A stretch of 64,000 nucleotides of DNA from an uncultured Eubacteriales bacterium (GCA_900551295.1 URVJ01000003.1:62001-126000); one strand, 5' to 3'. Positions 53,562 to 62,726 are shown, counted from the stretch's first letter. Notes: generated by a model not told the origin, from the letters alone. Numbers and translations: made by a program.

Positions 53562-55316
53562 TTACCGCGCCTCCTTTACCTTATTTTCGGGATTTTCTTC
53601 GGGAAACTGCGAATAGTAAATTCCGCGGTATACCTCGCTTGTTTTAAGCAGATCATCATGCGAGCCGACTGCGCTCAGCTCTCCGTTATCAAGCACAAGT
53701 ATCACGTCCGAATCGCGCACGCACGCTATTCTCTGCGACACTATAAAGGTTGTGACGTTATCGGGCAGCTTTTTTACCCCACTTCTGAGTGCCGCGTCCG
53801 TTGCATAGTCGAGTGCGCTTGAGCTGTCGTCGAGAATAAGAATTTCGGGCTTTTTGACAAGCGTTCTCGCTATGGACAGTCTTTGTTTCTGACCGCCGGA
53901 AAGATTGCGTCCCGACTGTTCGAGAACGAAATCAAGCTGTCCCGGCTTATCCTCAACCACCTTTTTGCCCTGTGCGGTCTCAAGTGCGTTCCAAAGCTCC
54001 TCATCTGCCGCGTCCGGGTTTCCGTATTTGAGATTATCTCTTATACTTCCCTCAAACAGAACGGATTTCTGCTGAACGACGCCGACCTTTTTTGTAAGTT
54101 CGTCCTTGGTATACTTTTCCACAGGCACTCCGTCAACAAGCACCTGTCCCTTTGTCGCGTCGTAAAAACGCGGTATAAGGCTTATGAGCGTTGATTTACC
54201 GCTGCCCGTTCCGCCTATTACGCCGACATTTTCGCCTTTTGCGATTTTAAAGTTTATATCCGAAAGGCTTGGCGCTCCCGCTCCCGAATAGGTAAACGTA
54301 ACGTCCTTAAATTCCACGGCAGGCGTGCCGTTTACGCTGTTTTCACTGTGAGATGACTCTGACGGATAGACCATATCCGGTTCGGTTCCGAGAATATCCG
54401 CTGTTCTCTTTGCGCAGGCAAGCGCCTTATTGAGCGTTATTATAAGGGACGCAAGCTTTATAAGCTCAACTATTATCTGGAGCATATAGTTATAAAGCGC
54501 GACGACCTGTCCCTGCGGTATAATACCCGAATTTACCTGTACCGCCGACACCTTTATGAGAAAAACGGCGGCTATATTTATAAGCACATAAGTAAGCGGA
54601 TTCATGAGCGCCGAGATACGTCCGACAAACAAATTCAGCCTTGTCAGCGCCTTATTGCTTGCGTCAAACTCGTCCACCGACTCTTTTTCGCGGCAGAACG
54701 CGCGTATAACTCTGACGCCCGTAAGATTTTCCCTTGTTTCAAGCGTTACCCTGTCAAGTCCCGACTGCGCCTTTGAAAACAGCGGTATACTCACAAGCAT
54801 TATTGCAAAAACGACGGCGAAAAGCACCGGTATCGTTACCACAAATACAAGCGCACTCTTAAAGTCTATCGTAAACGCCATTATCATTGCGCCGAACACG
54901 ATAAAAGGGCTGCGCAGCAGCAGCCTGAGTCCCATATTCAGTCCGTTCTGAACCTGGTTTACATCTCCCGACAGTCTTGTGATAAGCGTCGCACTGCCGA
55001 GTTTATCTATCTGCGAGAACGACAGCGACTGTATATGATCGAAAAGCGCCTGTCTGAGCGCTCCGGCAACACCTATACTTGCCTTAGCCGCAAAGTACTG
55101 CGCCGTTACGCTGCACGCAAGTCCCACAAGCGCCATAAGTATAAGCGCGCCGAAGCCGAGATACACGCTCTTTCCGACGCCTGCCTTTCCGGAATCTATC
55201 ATCTGCGCCACCGCGATAGGCACAAGCAGATCAAACAATGCCTCAAGCAGCTTGAACAGCGGCGCGAGAATACTCTCTTTCCGGTAATCTTTTAAGTATA
55301 CCGCAAGTTTTTTCAT
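53562..55316 (-). CDS. ABC exporter half-transporter, first subunit
   Basis: 584 residues: transmembrane domain (about 15-310) and ATPase with Walker A GGTGSGKST, canonical signature LSGGQKQRL, and Walker B ILILDDSSSALD, where the catalytic Glu is replaced by Asp. Together with the LSEGQ of the partner this makes one degenerate and one competent ATP site, as in BmrCD or TM287/288. The ATG at 55316 follows GAGAGG; upstream in-frame codons are in the divergent promoter region. Confidence 0.92.
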   Translation of the reverse strand: MKKLAVYLKDYRKESILAPLFKLLEALFDLLVPIAVAQMIDSGKAGVGKSVYLGFGALILMALVGLACSVTAQYFAAKASIGVAGALRQALFDHIQSLSFSQIDKLGSATLITRLSGDVNQVQNGLNMGLRLLLRSPFIVFGAMIMAFTIDFKSALVFVVTIPVLFAVVFAIMLVSIPLFSKAQSGLDRVTLETRENLTGVRVIRAFCREKESVDEFDASNKALTRLNLFVGRISALMNPLTYVLINIAAVFLIKVSAVQVNSGIIPQGQVVALYNYMLQIIVELIKLASLIITLNKALACAKRTADILGTEPDMVYPSESSHSENSVNGTPAVEFKDVTFTYSGAGAPSLSDINFKIAKGENVGVIGGTGSGKSTLISLIPRFYDATKGQVLVDGVPVEKYTKDELTKKVGVVQQKSVLFEGSIRDNLKYGNPDAADEELWNALETAQGKKVVEDKPGQLDFVLEQSGRNLSGGQKQRLSIARTLVKKPEILILDDSSSALDYATDAALRSGVKKLPDNVTTFIVSQRIACVRDSDVILVLDNGELSAVGSHDDLLKTSEVYRGIYYSQFPEENPENKVKEAR

Positions 55317-55408
55317 GTTTTCCTCTCTTTTCTTCTTATTATCTGTTGACAGAATATAGTATAATACATTATAATCAATATATGAAATATTGTTTTTATA
55401 TACTTTCA

Positions 55409-55423
55409 ATATAAATTTTATAT
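55409..55423. promoter_or_regulatory. Candidate LysR operator
   Basis: ATATAAA-T-TTTATAT is a perfect palindrome around one base and contains T-N11-A, the LysR box pattern. It lies 21 bp before lysR and about 90 bp before the divergent ABC pair. Confidence 0.4.
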
Positions 55424-55444
55424 AACATCTGTGAGGCAATAAAA

Positions 55445-56338
55445 ATGGAACTCAAACAGCTTGAAATATTCTGCAAAATTGCGGATTACGGCAGCATAAA
55501 CGAGGCGGCGCGGAAGATAAATATGTCGCAGCCGCCTTTAAGCTATCAGATTAAACAGCTTGAGGGAGAACTCGGCGTTGAGCTTTTTACACGCAGCAGC
55601 CGCGGCGTTGAGCTTACAAAGGCAGGAAAGCTGCTCTACGCACGTGCCTCGAGTCTGCTTGAATATGCGCGCTCGACAAAGGCGGAGGTCGCCGAGGCAG
55701 GCAAAAAAAGAGTGCTGCGATTGGGTATCACTTCTACTACCGTTTCCGTCATGCTGCCGTACATAACCGAGTTTTCAAAGAAATATCCTGACGTAAACTT
55801 TGAGGTGCGCGACGGCGCGACATATGAGCTTCTTGAACAGCTGCTTGACGGGATAATCGACGTATCCGCGGCGCGGACTCCAATGAGAACCGACGAGGTT
55901 GAAACAGCGGTACTTGCCTCCGAGCCTATGATTGCGGTATCGCCCTATTCAATGCGCGTTGAAAACGAGGGCGGAATACGTTTGTGCAATCTCAGCGGTG
56001 TGCCTTTAATATTGTACCGCAGGTACAGAGAGCTTATACTTTCCACATTTACAAAGAGAAACATAGAACCCGACGTTTTCTGCATATGCGACGACGCGAG
56101 AGACGCGCTTCTCTGGGTAAAAGAGGGGCTTGCAACGGCGATATTCCCGATGTCGATGAAGGATCAGTGCGAGGGACTGCGCGTGCAGAAAATATGTGAT
56201 GATGAGCTTGAAACGCAGATACTGCTCATACGAAAGAAAAACGCCGCCATGCCGCAGACGGTGCGCGATTTCTGGGACATATGCGCAAAAGACAAAAAAA
56301 GCTCTGACGGAAACCAAGCCGACAAAGCCTTATTTTGA
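55445..56338 (+). CDS. LysR family transcriptional regulator
   Basis: 297 residues. The N-terminal winged helix (1-60) has LEIFCKIADYGSINEAARKINMSQPPLSYQIKQLE, classic LysR; the C-terminal effector domain (about 90-290) is of the periplasmic-binding type. Divergent from the heterodimeric ABC exporter, which it probably controls; effector unknown. Its stop abuts the end of the convergent YoaP gene. Confidence 0.93.
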   Translation: MELKQLEIFCKIADYGSINEAARKINMSQPPLSYQIKQLEGELGVELFTRSSRGVELTKAGKLLYARASSLLEYARSTKAEVAEAGKKRVLRLGITSTTVSVMLPYITEFSKKYPDVNFEVRDGATYELLEQLLDGIIDVSAARTPMRTDEVETAVLASEPMIAVSPYSMRVENEGGIRLCNLSGVPLILYRRYRELILSTFTKRNIEPDVFCICDDARDALLWVKEGLATAIFPMSMKDQCEGLRVQKICDDELETQILLIRKKNAAMPQTVRDFWDICAKDKKSSDGNQADKALF

Positions 56339-57088
56339 TTATTTCTTTTTGATAAGCTTTTCCGCAGCCTTTGCGTCGATAAGATTTACCGTTTTGAATT
56401 CTCCGCCGTAAAAGACCGCCCAGTTATTGAACACGCACGGCAGGGATTTTGCCTTTTGCAGCGTATCGACCTTGACAATATTAAGCGGAACACTGTTTTG
56501 ACTGCAATATTTCTCGATGCTTTCAAGAAAAAGGTACGTATACGGGCACTGCTCCGAATAGTACACGGTAAGGTCTTTATCGGGTATTGCCATGTGTTTT
56601 GCATTTTCGCAAAAGCGCGGTTTTGTGCCGTCAAACGAAAGGCAGAGCAGTTCATAGCCGTTATCCGTAATATCGGCAGCTTCAAATCCGAATTTCTGCG
56701 CAAAGTTCTTATCCGAAAGCCACGCTTTCTGCTTCTGCGAGCCGAGCATACAGATTCCCGACTTACCTTTGGCTTTTGCGTCGGCTATGCAGTATTCCAT
56801 AAGCTCTTTTCCGTACCCGTGCGACTTTTGATCGCCGTTTACCCAAAGGCAGTAGATATACAGAAAGTTCTCGCCCTCTATCGGAACCCACGCTTTTTCA
56901 AGAGGCGCGTATTCGATAAAAACCGTCGCCTTTTCGTCAAGCTTTCTGAAAACATGACCTTCTTTCAGCCGTTGTGCGAGCCATGCTCTCTTTGCCTCGA
57001 CTCCCGGATGCGGCTTTTTTGTGCGTATTATGCAGCAAAGGTGCTGATCGGGAAGATTTTCGGGCGTCAGATTTATAAATTCACTCAT
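56339..57088 (-). CDS. YoaP-type GNAT acetyltransferase
   Basis: 249 residues. The first part (about 1-150) is a GNAT fold with the acetyl-CoA loop around NGDQKSHGYGKELM. The last part (about 170-249) is the YoaP domain, thioredoxin-like, with YSEQCPYTYLF. It probably acetylates a small molecule or protein; substrate unknown. Third gene of an EamA-TfoX-YoaP unit, 16 bp after TfoX; ends exactly where lysR ends. Confidence 0.85.
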   Translation of the reverse strand: MSEFINLTPENLPDQHLCCIIRTKKPHPGVEAKRAWLAQRLKEGHVFRKLDEKATVFIEYAPLEKAWVPIEGENFLYIYCLWVNGDQKSHGYGKELMEYCIADAKAKGKSGICMLGSQKQKAWLSDKNFAQKFGFEAADITDNGYELLCLSFDGTKPRFCENAKHMAIPDKDLTVYYSEQCPYTYLFLESIEKYCSQNSVPLNIVKVDTLQKAKSLPCVFNNWAVFYGGEFKTVNLIDAKAAEKLIKKK

Positions 57089-57104
57089 AAGTTTTTCTCC
57101 GCAC

Positions 57105-57398
57105 TTATTTTTTTAAGTCGGCGCAAGCGTCAAGCGCCATTCTTTTTAAAGTATCGGTGTCGTCGGGATCTGACGGCATAAGCATAGGCTTTGCGCCGGG
57201 ATAAGGTATCTGTTCTGAGGTTTCGTACTTGCCCATGGACGGCGTTTTCTTTATTAAAAATCTGTTATCGCAGATGTTGCCGAAATACACTCCGTCAAGG
57301 TAAAGCAGATATTCTCCCATCATCTTGCGAAAAGTAAGACTTCCTATACCGTCAAGCTGTCCCAGCACAAAGTCCAGGTATTCCTTTGTCGAAGGCAT
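57105..57398 (-). CDS. TfoX N-terminal domain protein
   Basis: 97 residues, single TfoX/Sxy N-terminal domain: LDGIGSLTFRKMMGEYLLYLDGVYFG near the start, then KKTPSMGKY. In proteobacteria TfoX drives competence, but short stand-alone forms in Firmicutes have no proven role. AAGGAG precedes the ATG. Second in the unit with EamA and YoaP. Confidence 0.85.
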   Translation of the reverse strand: MPSTKEYLDFVLGQLDGIGSLTFRKMMGEYLLYLDGVYFGNICDNRFLIKKTPSMGKYETSEQIPYPGAKPMLMPSDPDDTDTLKRMALDACADLKK

Positions 57399-57419
57399 AT
57401 TTTATAATTTCTCCTTTGA

Positions 57420-58283
57420 TTATGTAAGCAAGACCGAAATAACGGTGCATAAAATTCCGGCTGCACTTGTTTTTGTAATCTTTTCGCCGAAAAATACCGC
57501 TGCCATTACGGTTGCCGCGGCAAGCGACAGAACACTGCTCAGCGGAAACAGTATTACGGACGGCAGCACTTCGGTTGCGGCGGTAAGAAAATACGAATTT
57601 GCAAAAAGCATTGCCGCCATTACCGCAATATACGGAATACACTTTTTAAAATCAAGCTTCACTTTCTTTTCTTTACCTGCCAGAAAAGGCATTGCAATGC
57701 AGAGCACGGCAAGAGTTATAAGAAAAGTATAGAAATTGAATATGACCTTACTTCCGTCGGGCGCCCACGCGGTAAACATCTTCTGCGCGACATTTGTAAA
57801 TCCCTGCGACAGGAAAACGACGGCAAGCAGCACATAGTCCGAAGCTTTCAGCTTTTCTTTCATATCGCTGCTGTATCTTAGAAGAAACGCTATTGCCGCA
57901 ATTATAAAAATAACGCTGAATATTTGCTTTATGCTTATAGACTCGCCGAAAACAAAAAAACCGAACACCATATTTACAATAAATGCCGCAGTGGTAACGG
58001 CGTTTATCATCATATACGCTCCGCTTTTTGCAGAAATAAGCCACGAAATGAGAAAAACTGCCATGGAAATTCCGGAAAATACAGAAATTGCAAGCTCCGC
58101 CGGGGTAAGCGCAAACGATTCGCGTTTAACAAAAGCCATTGCCGCGCCTATAACACAGCAGATTATCATTCTGATTATGTTTGCCGCGGCGCTTTCGGAA
58201 ATGCTGTTCACATGTCCGCTCAGCTTTTTACCGCAAAACCCCTTTGCCGTTCCGGCTATAACCGCAAGTACAAGATATAACAT
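57420..58283 (-). CDS. EamA/DMT family membrane transporter
   Basis: 287 residues and ten predicted membrane helices in two EamA repeats. It is likely an exporter of small metabolites. Start uncertain: ATG 58283 has AAAGGA 13 bases upstream, while a GTG at 58295 sits one base behind it; the ATG is preferred. First gene of the EamA-TfoX-YoaP unit. Confidence 0.85.
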   Translation of the reverse strand: MLYLVLAVIAGTAKGFCGKKLSGHVNSISESAAANIIRMIICCVIGAAMAFVKRESFALTPAELAISVFSGISMAVFLISWLISAKSGAYMMINAVTTAAFIVNMVFGFFVFGESISIKQIFSVIFIIAAIAFLLRYSSDMKEKLKASDYVLLAVVFLSQGFTNVAQKMFTAWAPDGSKVIFNFYTFLITLAVLCIAMPFLAGKEKKVKLDFKKCIPYIAVMAAMLFANSYFLTAATEVLPSVILFPLSSVLSLAAATVMAAVFFGEKITKTSAAGILCTVISVLLT

Positions 58284-58324
58284 CTTAACTGCCACGTCCT
58301 TTCACAATGCACAATACGCAAAAA

Positions 58325-58353
58325 ATTTTAACACAGTATTAAGGCAATGTCAA
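58325..58353 (-). promoter_or_regulatory. Promoter of the EamA-TfoX-YoaP unit
   Basis: Minus strand TTGACA (58348-58353), 17-bp spacer ending TGT, TAAAAT (58325-58330). Confidence 0.85.
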
Positions 58354-58365
58354 GCGATTTTTCGT

Positions 58366-58396
58366 CAAAAATACCCCGTACTTGAAATATACGGGG
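58366..58396 (-). terminator. Terminator of nagB
   Basis: CCCCGTA (58374-58380) pairs with TACGGGG (58390-58396); the minus-strand tail reads TATTTTTG. Confidence 0.75.
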
Positions 58397-58407
58397 AAAT
58401 TAAAAGC

Positions 58408-59121
58408 TCAGATATCTTTATCCGCAGTATACACTACCGAAACGTCGTCATGCAGCTGAAGTATCGACGCAGGAACTTCGGGCGTTACCGGTCCTTTAAG
58501 CGCGCGTTTTACAATATCATACTTCTCCGGTCCTGCAATAAGCAGTATTTTTTTTGCGCTGAGTATGGACTTGAAACCCATGGTAAGCGCGTGAGTCGGC
58601 ATACCGCCGTTCGGGAAAAAGCGCGAATTTGCTTTTAGCGTCGATTCGGTAAGCGTTACGCGCCTTGTGCCAAGCTCAAAATGATCTGACGGTTCGTTGA
58701 AGCCGATATGACCGTTAAAGCCTATTCCGAGAAGCTGAAGGTCGATTCCGCCGAGCGAACGTATGAGTTTATCATAGTTTTCGCACTCGGTCTGCCAGTT
58801 TTCGCACATTCCGTTCGGAACATATGTATTTTTCTTATCAATATTTATATGATTAAAGAAATTTGAGTTCATAAAATAACGGTAGCTCTGATCATGTTCG
58901 GGTGAAAGTCCGCAGTATTCGTCAAGATTTACGCTCTTTACGTCCTTAAAATCGAGATCGCCCTTATTATACCACTCTATAAGCTGTTTATAGACTCCGA
59001 GCGGAGACGAACCGGTTGCAAGTCCGAGTACCGCGTCGGGCTTCTGGATCACCTGTGCGGAAATTATATTCGCGGCTCTGCGGCTCATTTTTTCATATGT
59101 TTCTTCACGGTAAATATACAT
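58408..59121 (-). CDS. nagB: Glucosamine-6-phosphate deaminase
   Basis: 237 residues. It converts glucosamine 6-phosphate to fructose 6-phosphate and ammonia. LGLATGSSPLGVYKQL, NLDEYCGLS and GIGFNGHIGFNEPSD are the active-site marks (catalytic Asp in the first LDEY, His in GHIGFNEP). Slightly short compared with 266-residue E. coli NagB but standard for Firmicutes. AAGGAGAG precedes the ATG. nagA is not adjacent. A tandem TGTACA element lies at its transcript start. Confidence 0.94.
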   Translation of the reverse strand: MYIYREETYEKMSRRAANIISAQVIQKPDAVLGLATGSSPLGVYKQLIEWYNKGDLDFKDVKSVNLDEYCGLSPEHDQSYRYFMNSNFFNHINIDKKNTYVPNGMCENWQTECENYDKLIRSLGGIDLQLLGIGFNGHIGFNEPSDHFELGTRRVTLTESTLKANSRFFPNGGMPTHALTMGFKSILSAKKILLIAGPEKYDIVKRALKGPVTPEVPASILQLHDDVSVVYTADKDI

Positions 59122-59136
59122 TTTTCTCTCTCCTTT

Positions 59137-59155
59137 TGTACACTCTCTTTGTACA
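59137..59155 (-). promoter_or_regulatory. Tandem TGTACA sites at the nagB start
   Basis: Two copies of the palindrome TGTACA (59137-59142 and 59150-59155), 13 bp apart, sit between the -10 box and the ribosome site. They suggest a repressor site; the binding protein is not identified. Confidence 0.45.
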
Positions 59156-59159
59156 CATT

Positions 59160-59188
59160 ATTATACATTAATACAAGAGTTTTTTCAA
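59160..59188 (-). promoter_or_regulatory. Promoter of nagB
   Basis: Minus strand TTGAAA (59183-59188), 17-bp spacer, TATAAT (59160-59165). Confidence 0.8.
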
Positions 59189-59230
59189 TACACAAAAAGA
59201 TATAAATATCATGTATTAAGTTAATAACAT

Positions 59231-59261
59231 ACAAAAACCGCCGCAGGCAAACCTGCGGCGG
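59231..59261 (-). terminator. Terminator of clpB
   Basis: CCGCCGCAGG (59238-59247), four-base loop, CCTGCGGCGG (59252-59261); the minus-strand tail TTTTTG follows. Confidence 0.92.
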
Positions 59262-59304
59262 AAAACAACGGCATTAATCAACCGTAATTTATTAAGTTTT
59301 GGTT

Positions 59305-61944
59305 TCAGCCTACGACTTTGCCCTCAAATTCGGGGGTGCAGACAAGCTTTCCGTCCTTTGCGTCAAGCACAAGCGTAGTACCCGTATCAAAGTTGCCTGC
59401 AAGAATTTCCTTTGCAATAAGGGTTTCTGCGGAACTTTGGAGATAACGTTTAAGCGGACGCGCACCGTATACGGGGTCATAGCCGTTATCAATAATAAGC
59501 TGTTTTGCAGCGTCGGTAACTTCAAGCTTAAGTCCTCCGGCACTTCTGTCGGCAAGGCGTTTTCTGAGTCCCGAAAGCAGATTTTCGATTATTCCGCCGA
59601 GATTATCCTTTGTAAGCGGCTTGAACATGATTATCTCATCAAGTCTGTTGAGAAATTCCGGTCTGAACGACGCACGCAGATCTGCCATTACCTTACCGCG
59701 GGCTTCTTCGCTTATCTCGCCTTCGGGCGTTATGCCGTCAAGCAGATATGAGCTGCCGAGGTTTGAGGTAAGAATTATTATTGTATTCTTAAAGTCAACG
59801 GTACGTCCCTGACTGTCAGTAATACGTCCGTCATCAAGTATCTGAAGAAGAATATTGAACACATCCGGATGTGCCTTTTCGACTTCATCAAACAATACTA
59901 CGCTGTACGGATGACGTCTTACAGCCTCGGTAAGCTGACCGCCTTCATCATATCCGACATATCCGGGAGGCGCTCCGATAAGACGGGAAACACTGAATTT
60001 CTCCATATACTCCGTCATATCTATTCTTACGAGGTTATGCTCATCATCAAACAGGCACTCGGCAAGCGTCTTTGCAAGCTCTGTCTTACCTACGCCCGTA
60101 GGGCCTAAGAACATAAAGCTGCCTATCGGTCTGTTGGGATCGGAAATTCCTGCTCTCGAACGCTGTATTGCCTCGCTTACGAGCCTTACGGCTTCGTCCT
60201 GTCCGATAACTCTCTTATGGAGAATATCCTCAAGGTGCAGCAGTTTTTCTCTTTCGCCCTCAACAAGCTTTGAAACGGGTATACCTGTCCAACGCGCAAC
60301 AACGTCGGCTATTTCTTCCTCGGTTACGGTTGAGCGAACAAGCATATTCTGATTCTGCTCTTCGGTTGTCTTTTCGGCATCGGCAAGCTTTTTCTGAAGT
60401 TCGGGAAGATCGGAATACTGGAGCTTTGCGGCTTTTTCATACTCTCCGCGCAGCTTTGCATTCTCTATATCGCCGGTCATTTTTTCGATCTGCGCTTTTA
60501 TCTTCTTGACATTTTCGGTCGCCTGCTTTTCGGACTCCCAGCGCGCTTTCATCTCGTTGAACTTTTCTTTCTTTTCGGCAAGTTCTTCGGTAAGCTTTGC
60601 AAGTCTGTCCTTAGAGAGTTTATCCTCCTCTTTCTTTAGCGACATTTCCTCAATCTCAAGCTGCATAATATCGCGTCTGAGGTCGTCAAGCTCGCTCGGC
60701 ATGGAGTCGATCTCGGTTCTTATCATGGCGCACGCCTCATCGACAAGGTCTATTGCCTTATCGGGAAGAAATCTGTCGGTGATATATCTGTGTGAAAGCG
60801 TTGCGGCTGCGACAAGCGCGTTATCGTGAATTCTTACGCCGTGGAATATTTCGTATCTCTCTTTAAGTCCGCGCAGTATCGAAATTGTATCTTCAACCGA
60901 CGGTTCGTCTACCATTACGGGTTGGAAACGGCGTTCGAGAGCCGCGTCCTTTTCGATATACTTTCTGTATTCGTCAAGAGTTGTCGCGCCGATACAGTGA
61001 AGTTCTCCTCTTGCAAGCATAGGTTTCAAGAGGTTGCCTGCGTCCATTGATCCCTCGGTCTTTCCGGCTCCGACTATGGTATGAAGTTCATCTATAAAGA
61101 GTATTATTTTACCCTCAGCCTTTTTAACCTCGTTAAGCACGGCTTTGAGTCTTTCCTCAAATTCGCCTCTGTACTTAGCGCCTGCAACGAGAGAACCCAT
61201 ATCCAGCGAAAAGATGGTTTTATCTTTGAGTCCGTCCGGTACGTCGCCTCTGACGATTCTCTGAGCAAGACCTTCGGCTATTGCGGTTTTACCTACGCCG
61301 GGTTCGCCGATAAGAACGGGGTTATTCTTACTCTTACGCGAAAGTATTCTTATTACGCTTCTTATTTCGGAATCTCTGCCGATAACCGGATCAAGTTTCT
61401 GTTCTCTTGCGCGTTCGACAAGGTCTGTGCCGTATTTTGCAAGCACGTCGTAAGTATCTTCGGGATTATCGCTTGTTACGGGCGAGGTCTTGACTTTTGC
61501 AAGCTCATCGGTAAAGCTCTTTTTGGTTATGCCGTACTTCTCGCATATTCTCTTTACGGTGCTTCCGCCCTCGGCAAGCAGTCCGAGCATAATATGTTCG
61601 ACCGAGATATACTCGTCTTTAAGCTCCGACGCCACCTTTTCGGCAAATCTGAGTACTGCGGAAACTTCTCCCGACGGATAAAGTTCGGAATTTCCCGAAC
61701 CCGTAACCTTAGGCAGTCTTTCGATTTCGGCGTTAAGTTCTCCGAGAACAGCTCCGACAATATCGGTATTTCCGTTTTTCTGTCCGATACGGTAGACAAG
61801 TGTTCTGACAAGTCCGCCGTCGGCAGACAGCAGCGCATACATGAGATGTTCGGGTGTAAGCGTTTGATTTTGTTTATCACGTGCAAGGTTCTGTGCGTTA
61901 TTTATGGTTTCAACCGTTTTTTGAGTAAATTTTTCTGCGTTCAT
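59305..61944 (-). CDS. clpB: ATP-dependent chaperone ClpB
   Basis: 879 residues. The N-terminal Clp_N domain is followed by AAA1 (Walker A GEPGVGKTA, about 206), a coiled-coil M domain (about 400-530, with the long KEEDKLSKDRLAKL... helices that distinguish ClpB from ClpC), AAA2 (Walker A GPTGVGKTE) and a C-terminal D2-small domain. It rescues aggregated proteins with DnaK. The start at 61944 follows AAGGAG; an upstream in-frame codon lacks a site. It lies 45 bp behind an RHH-protein gene; no CIRCE or CtsR site is seen. Confidence 0.95.
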   Translation of the reverse strand: MNAEKFTQKTVETINNAQNLARDKQNQTLTPEHLMYALLSADGGLVRTLVYRIGQKNGNTDIVGAVLGELNAEIERLPKVTGSGNSELYPSGEVSAVLRFAEKVASELKDEYISVEHIMLGLLAEGGSTVKRICEKYGITKKSFTDELAKVKTSPVTSDNPEDTYDVLAKYGTDLVERAREQKLDPVIGRDSEIRSVIRILSRKSKNNPVLIGEPGVGKTAIAEGLAQRIVRGDVPDGLKDKTIFSLDMGSLVAGAKYRGEFEERLKAVLNEVKKAEGKIILFIDELHTIVGAGKTEGSMDAGNLLKPMLARGELHCIGATTLDEYRKYIEKDAALERRFQPVMVDEPSVEDTISILRGLKERYEIFHGVRIHDNALVAAATLSHRYITDRFLPDKAIDLVDEACAMIRTEIDSMPSELDDLRRDIMQLEIEEMSLKKEEDKLSKDRLAKLTEELAEKKEKFNEMKARWESEKQATENVKKIKAQIEKMTGDIENAKLRGEYEKAAKLQYSDLPELQKKLADAEKTTEEQNQNMLVRSTVTEEEIADVVARWTGIPVSKLVEGEREKLLHLEDILHKRVIGQDEAVRLVSEAIQRSRAGISDPNRPIGSFMFLGPTGVGKTELAKTLAECLFDDEHNLVRIDMTEYMEKFSVSRLIGAPPGYVGYDEGGQLTEAVRRHPYSVVLFDEVEKAHPDVFNILLQILDDGRITDSQGRTVDFKNTIIILTSNLGSSYLLDGITPEGEISEEARGKVMADLRASFRPEFLNRLDEIIMFKPLTKDNLGGIIENLLSGLRKRLADRSAGGLKLEVTDAAKQLIIDNGYDPVYGARPLKRYLQSSAETLIAKEILAGNFDTGTTLVLDAKDGKLVCTPEFEGKVVG

Positions 61945-61989
61945 ATATATTTCTCCTTTCGGAAAATAATTCAAAGTTTAATGTGCAAG

Positions 61990-62652
61990 TCATATTATTA
62001 CGGGGCGTTTATCGAGATCCGCCGCGTACATATCCGCCAGCGTCTGCGAATCCGCACCGCCTATACAGGCTTTCATCATTTTATCCACAAGGCTTACGTA
62101 ATCCGTAATAGCCTTTGATATCTCTTCGGGATCAAGCGTTCTGTCGCCGGCTGTTCCGAAACGTTTTGCGGGATATGCGAGCGTTCTTTCAAATCTTCCG
62201 TCGTCAAGCGAATATGCCACGTTTACCGGAAGAACTCTGTTCTCTATTCTTTCAAGACATCTGAAAAATCTTGCAAGAAGTTCGAGAAGTCCCTGCGACT
62301 GCGTTCTGAAGTTTGCGCTGAGCGTTCCTATCGGCTGTCCCGGCGCAAAACTCTTTGCAAGCTCGACTTCATATTTCACCGTAGGGTGATATTTATATTC
62401 AAGGCTTGAACGCACCGCTACTCTCTGCGTATTCGGTGCAAAAAGCGGCACAAGCTCTCTTGACGCGCTCAGCAGCTGTTCTATTCCGCTGAATATATCG
62501 TTTATCTGCTGTTCCGGCGTTCTCATCTCCACTCGTTCGGCAAGTATCATATTTACAAGGTTAGATCTGTTTGTTCCCATTTTATGCGCAAGCAAATCTA
62601 TTTCTCTCATTACGTCCTCGGACAACATGAGACTATACAATGTTTTTTTCAA
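61990..62652 (-). CDS. RHH-domain protein upstream of clpB
   Basis: 220 residues. The TTG start at 62652 has GGAGGT about eight bases upstream. The first 45 residues (KTLYSLMLSEDVMREIDLLAHKMGTNRSNLVNMIL) look like a ribbon-helix-helix DNA-binding domain. The rest is unrecognised, with a conserved-looking mid region (YKYHPTVKYEVELAKSF). Placement directly before clpB under one promoter suggests a regulator or partner of the chaperone; inferred only. Confidence 0.65.
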   Translation of the reverse strand: MKKTLYSLMLSEDVMREIDLLAHKMGTNRSNLVNMILAERVEMRTPEQQINDIFSGIEQLLSASRELVPLFAPNTQRVAVRSSLEYKYHPTVKYEVELAKSFAPGQPIGTLSANFRTQSQGLLELLARFFRCLERIENRVLPVNVAYSLDDGRFERTLAYPAKRFGTAGDRTLDPEEISKAITDYVSLVDKMMKACIGGADSQTLADMYAADLDKRPVII

Positions 62653-62697
62653 GGCTCTTACCTCCTATGAAAAACTTCTTTTTCTTTTTACATATAC

Positions 62698-62726
62698 ATT
62701 GTAGCACGTATTATATAATTTGTCAA
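62698..62726 (-). promoter_or_regulatory. Promoter of the RHH-clpB operon
   Basis: Minus strand TTGACA (62721-62726), 17-bp spacer ending TGC, TACAAT (62698-62703). Confidence 0.85.
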
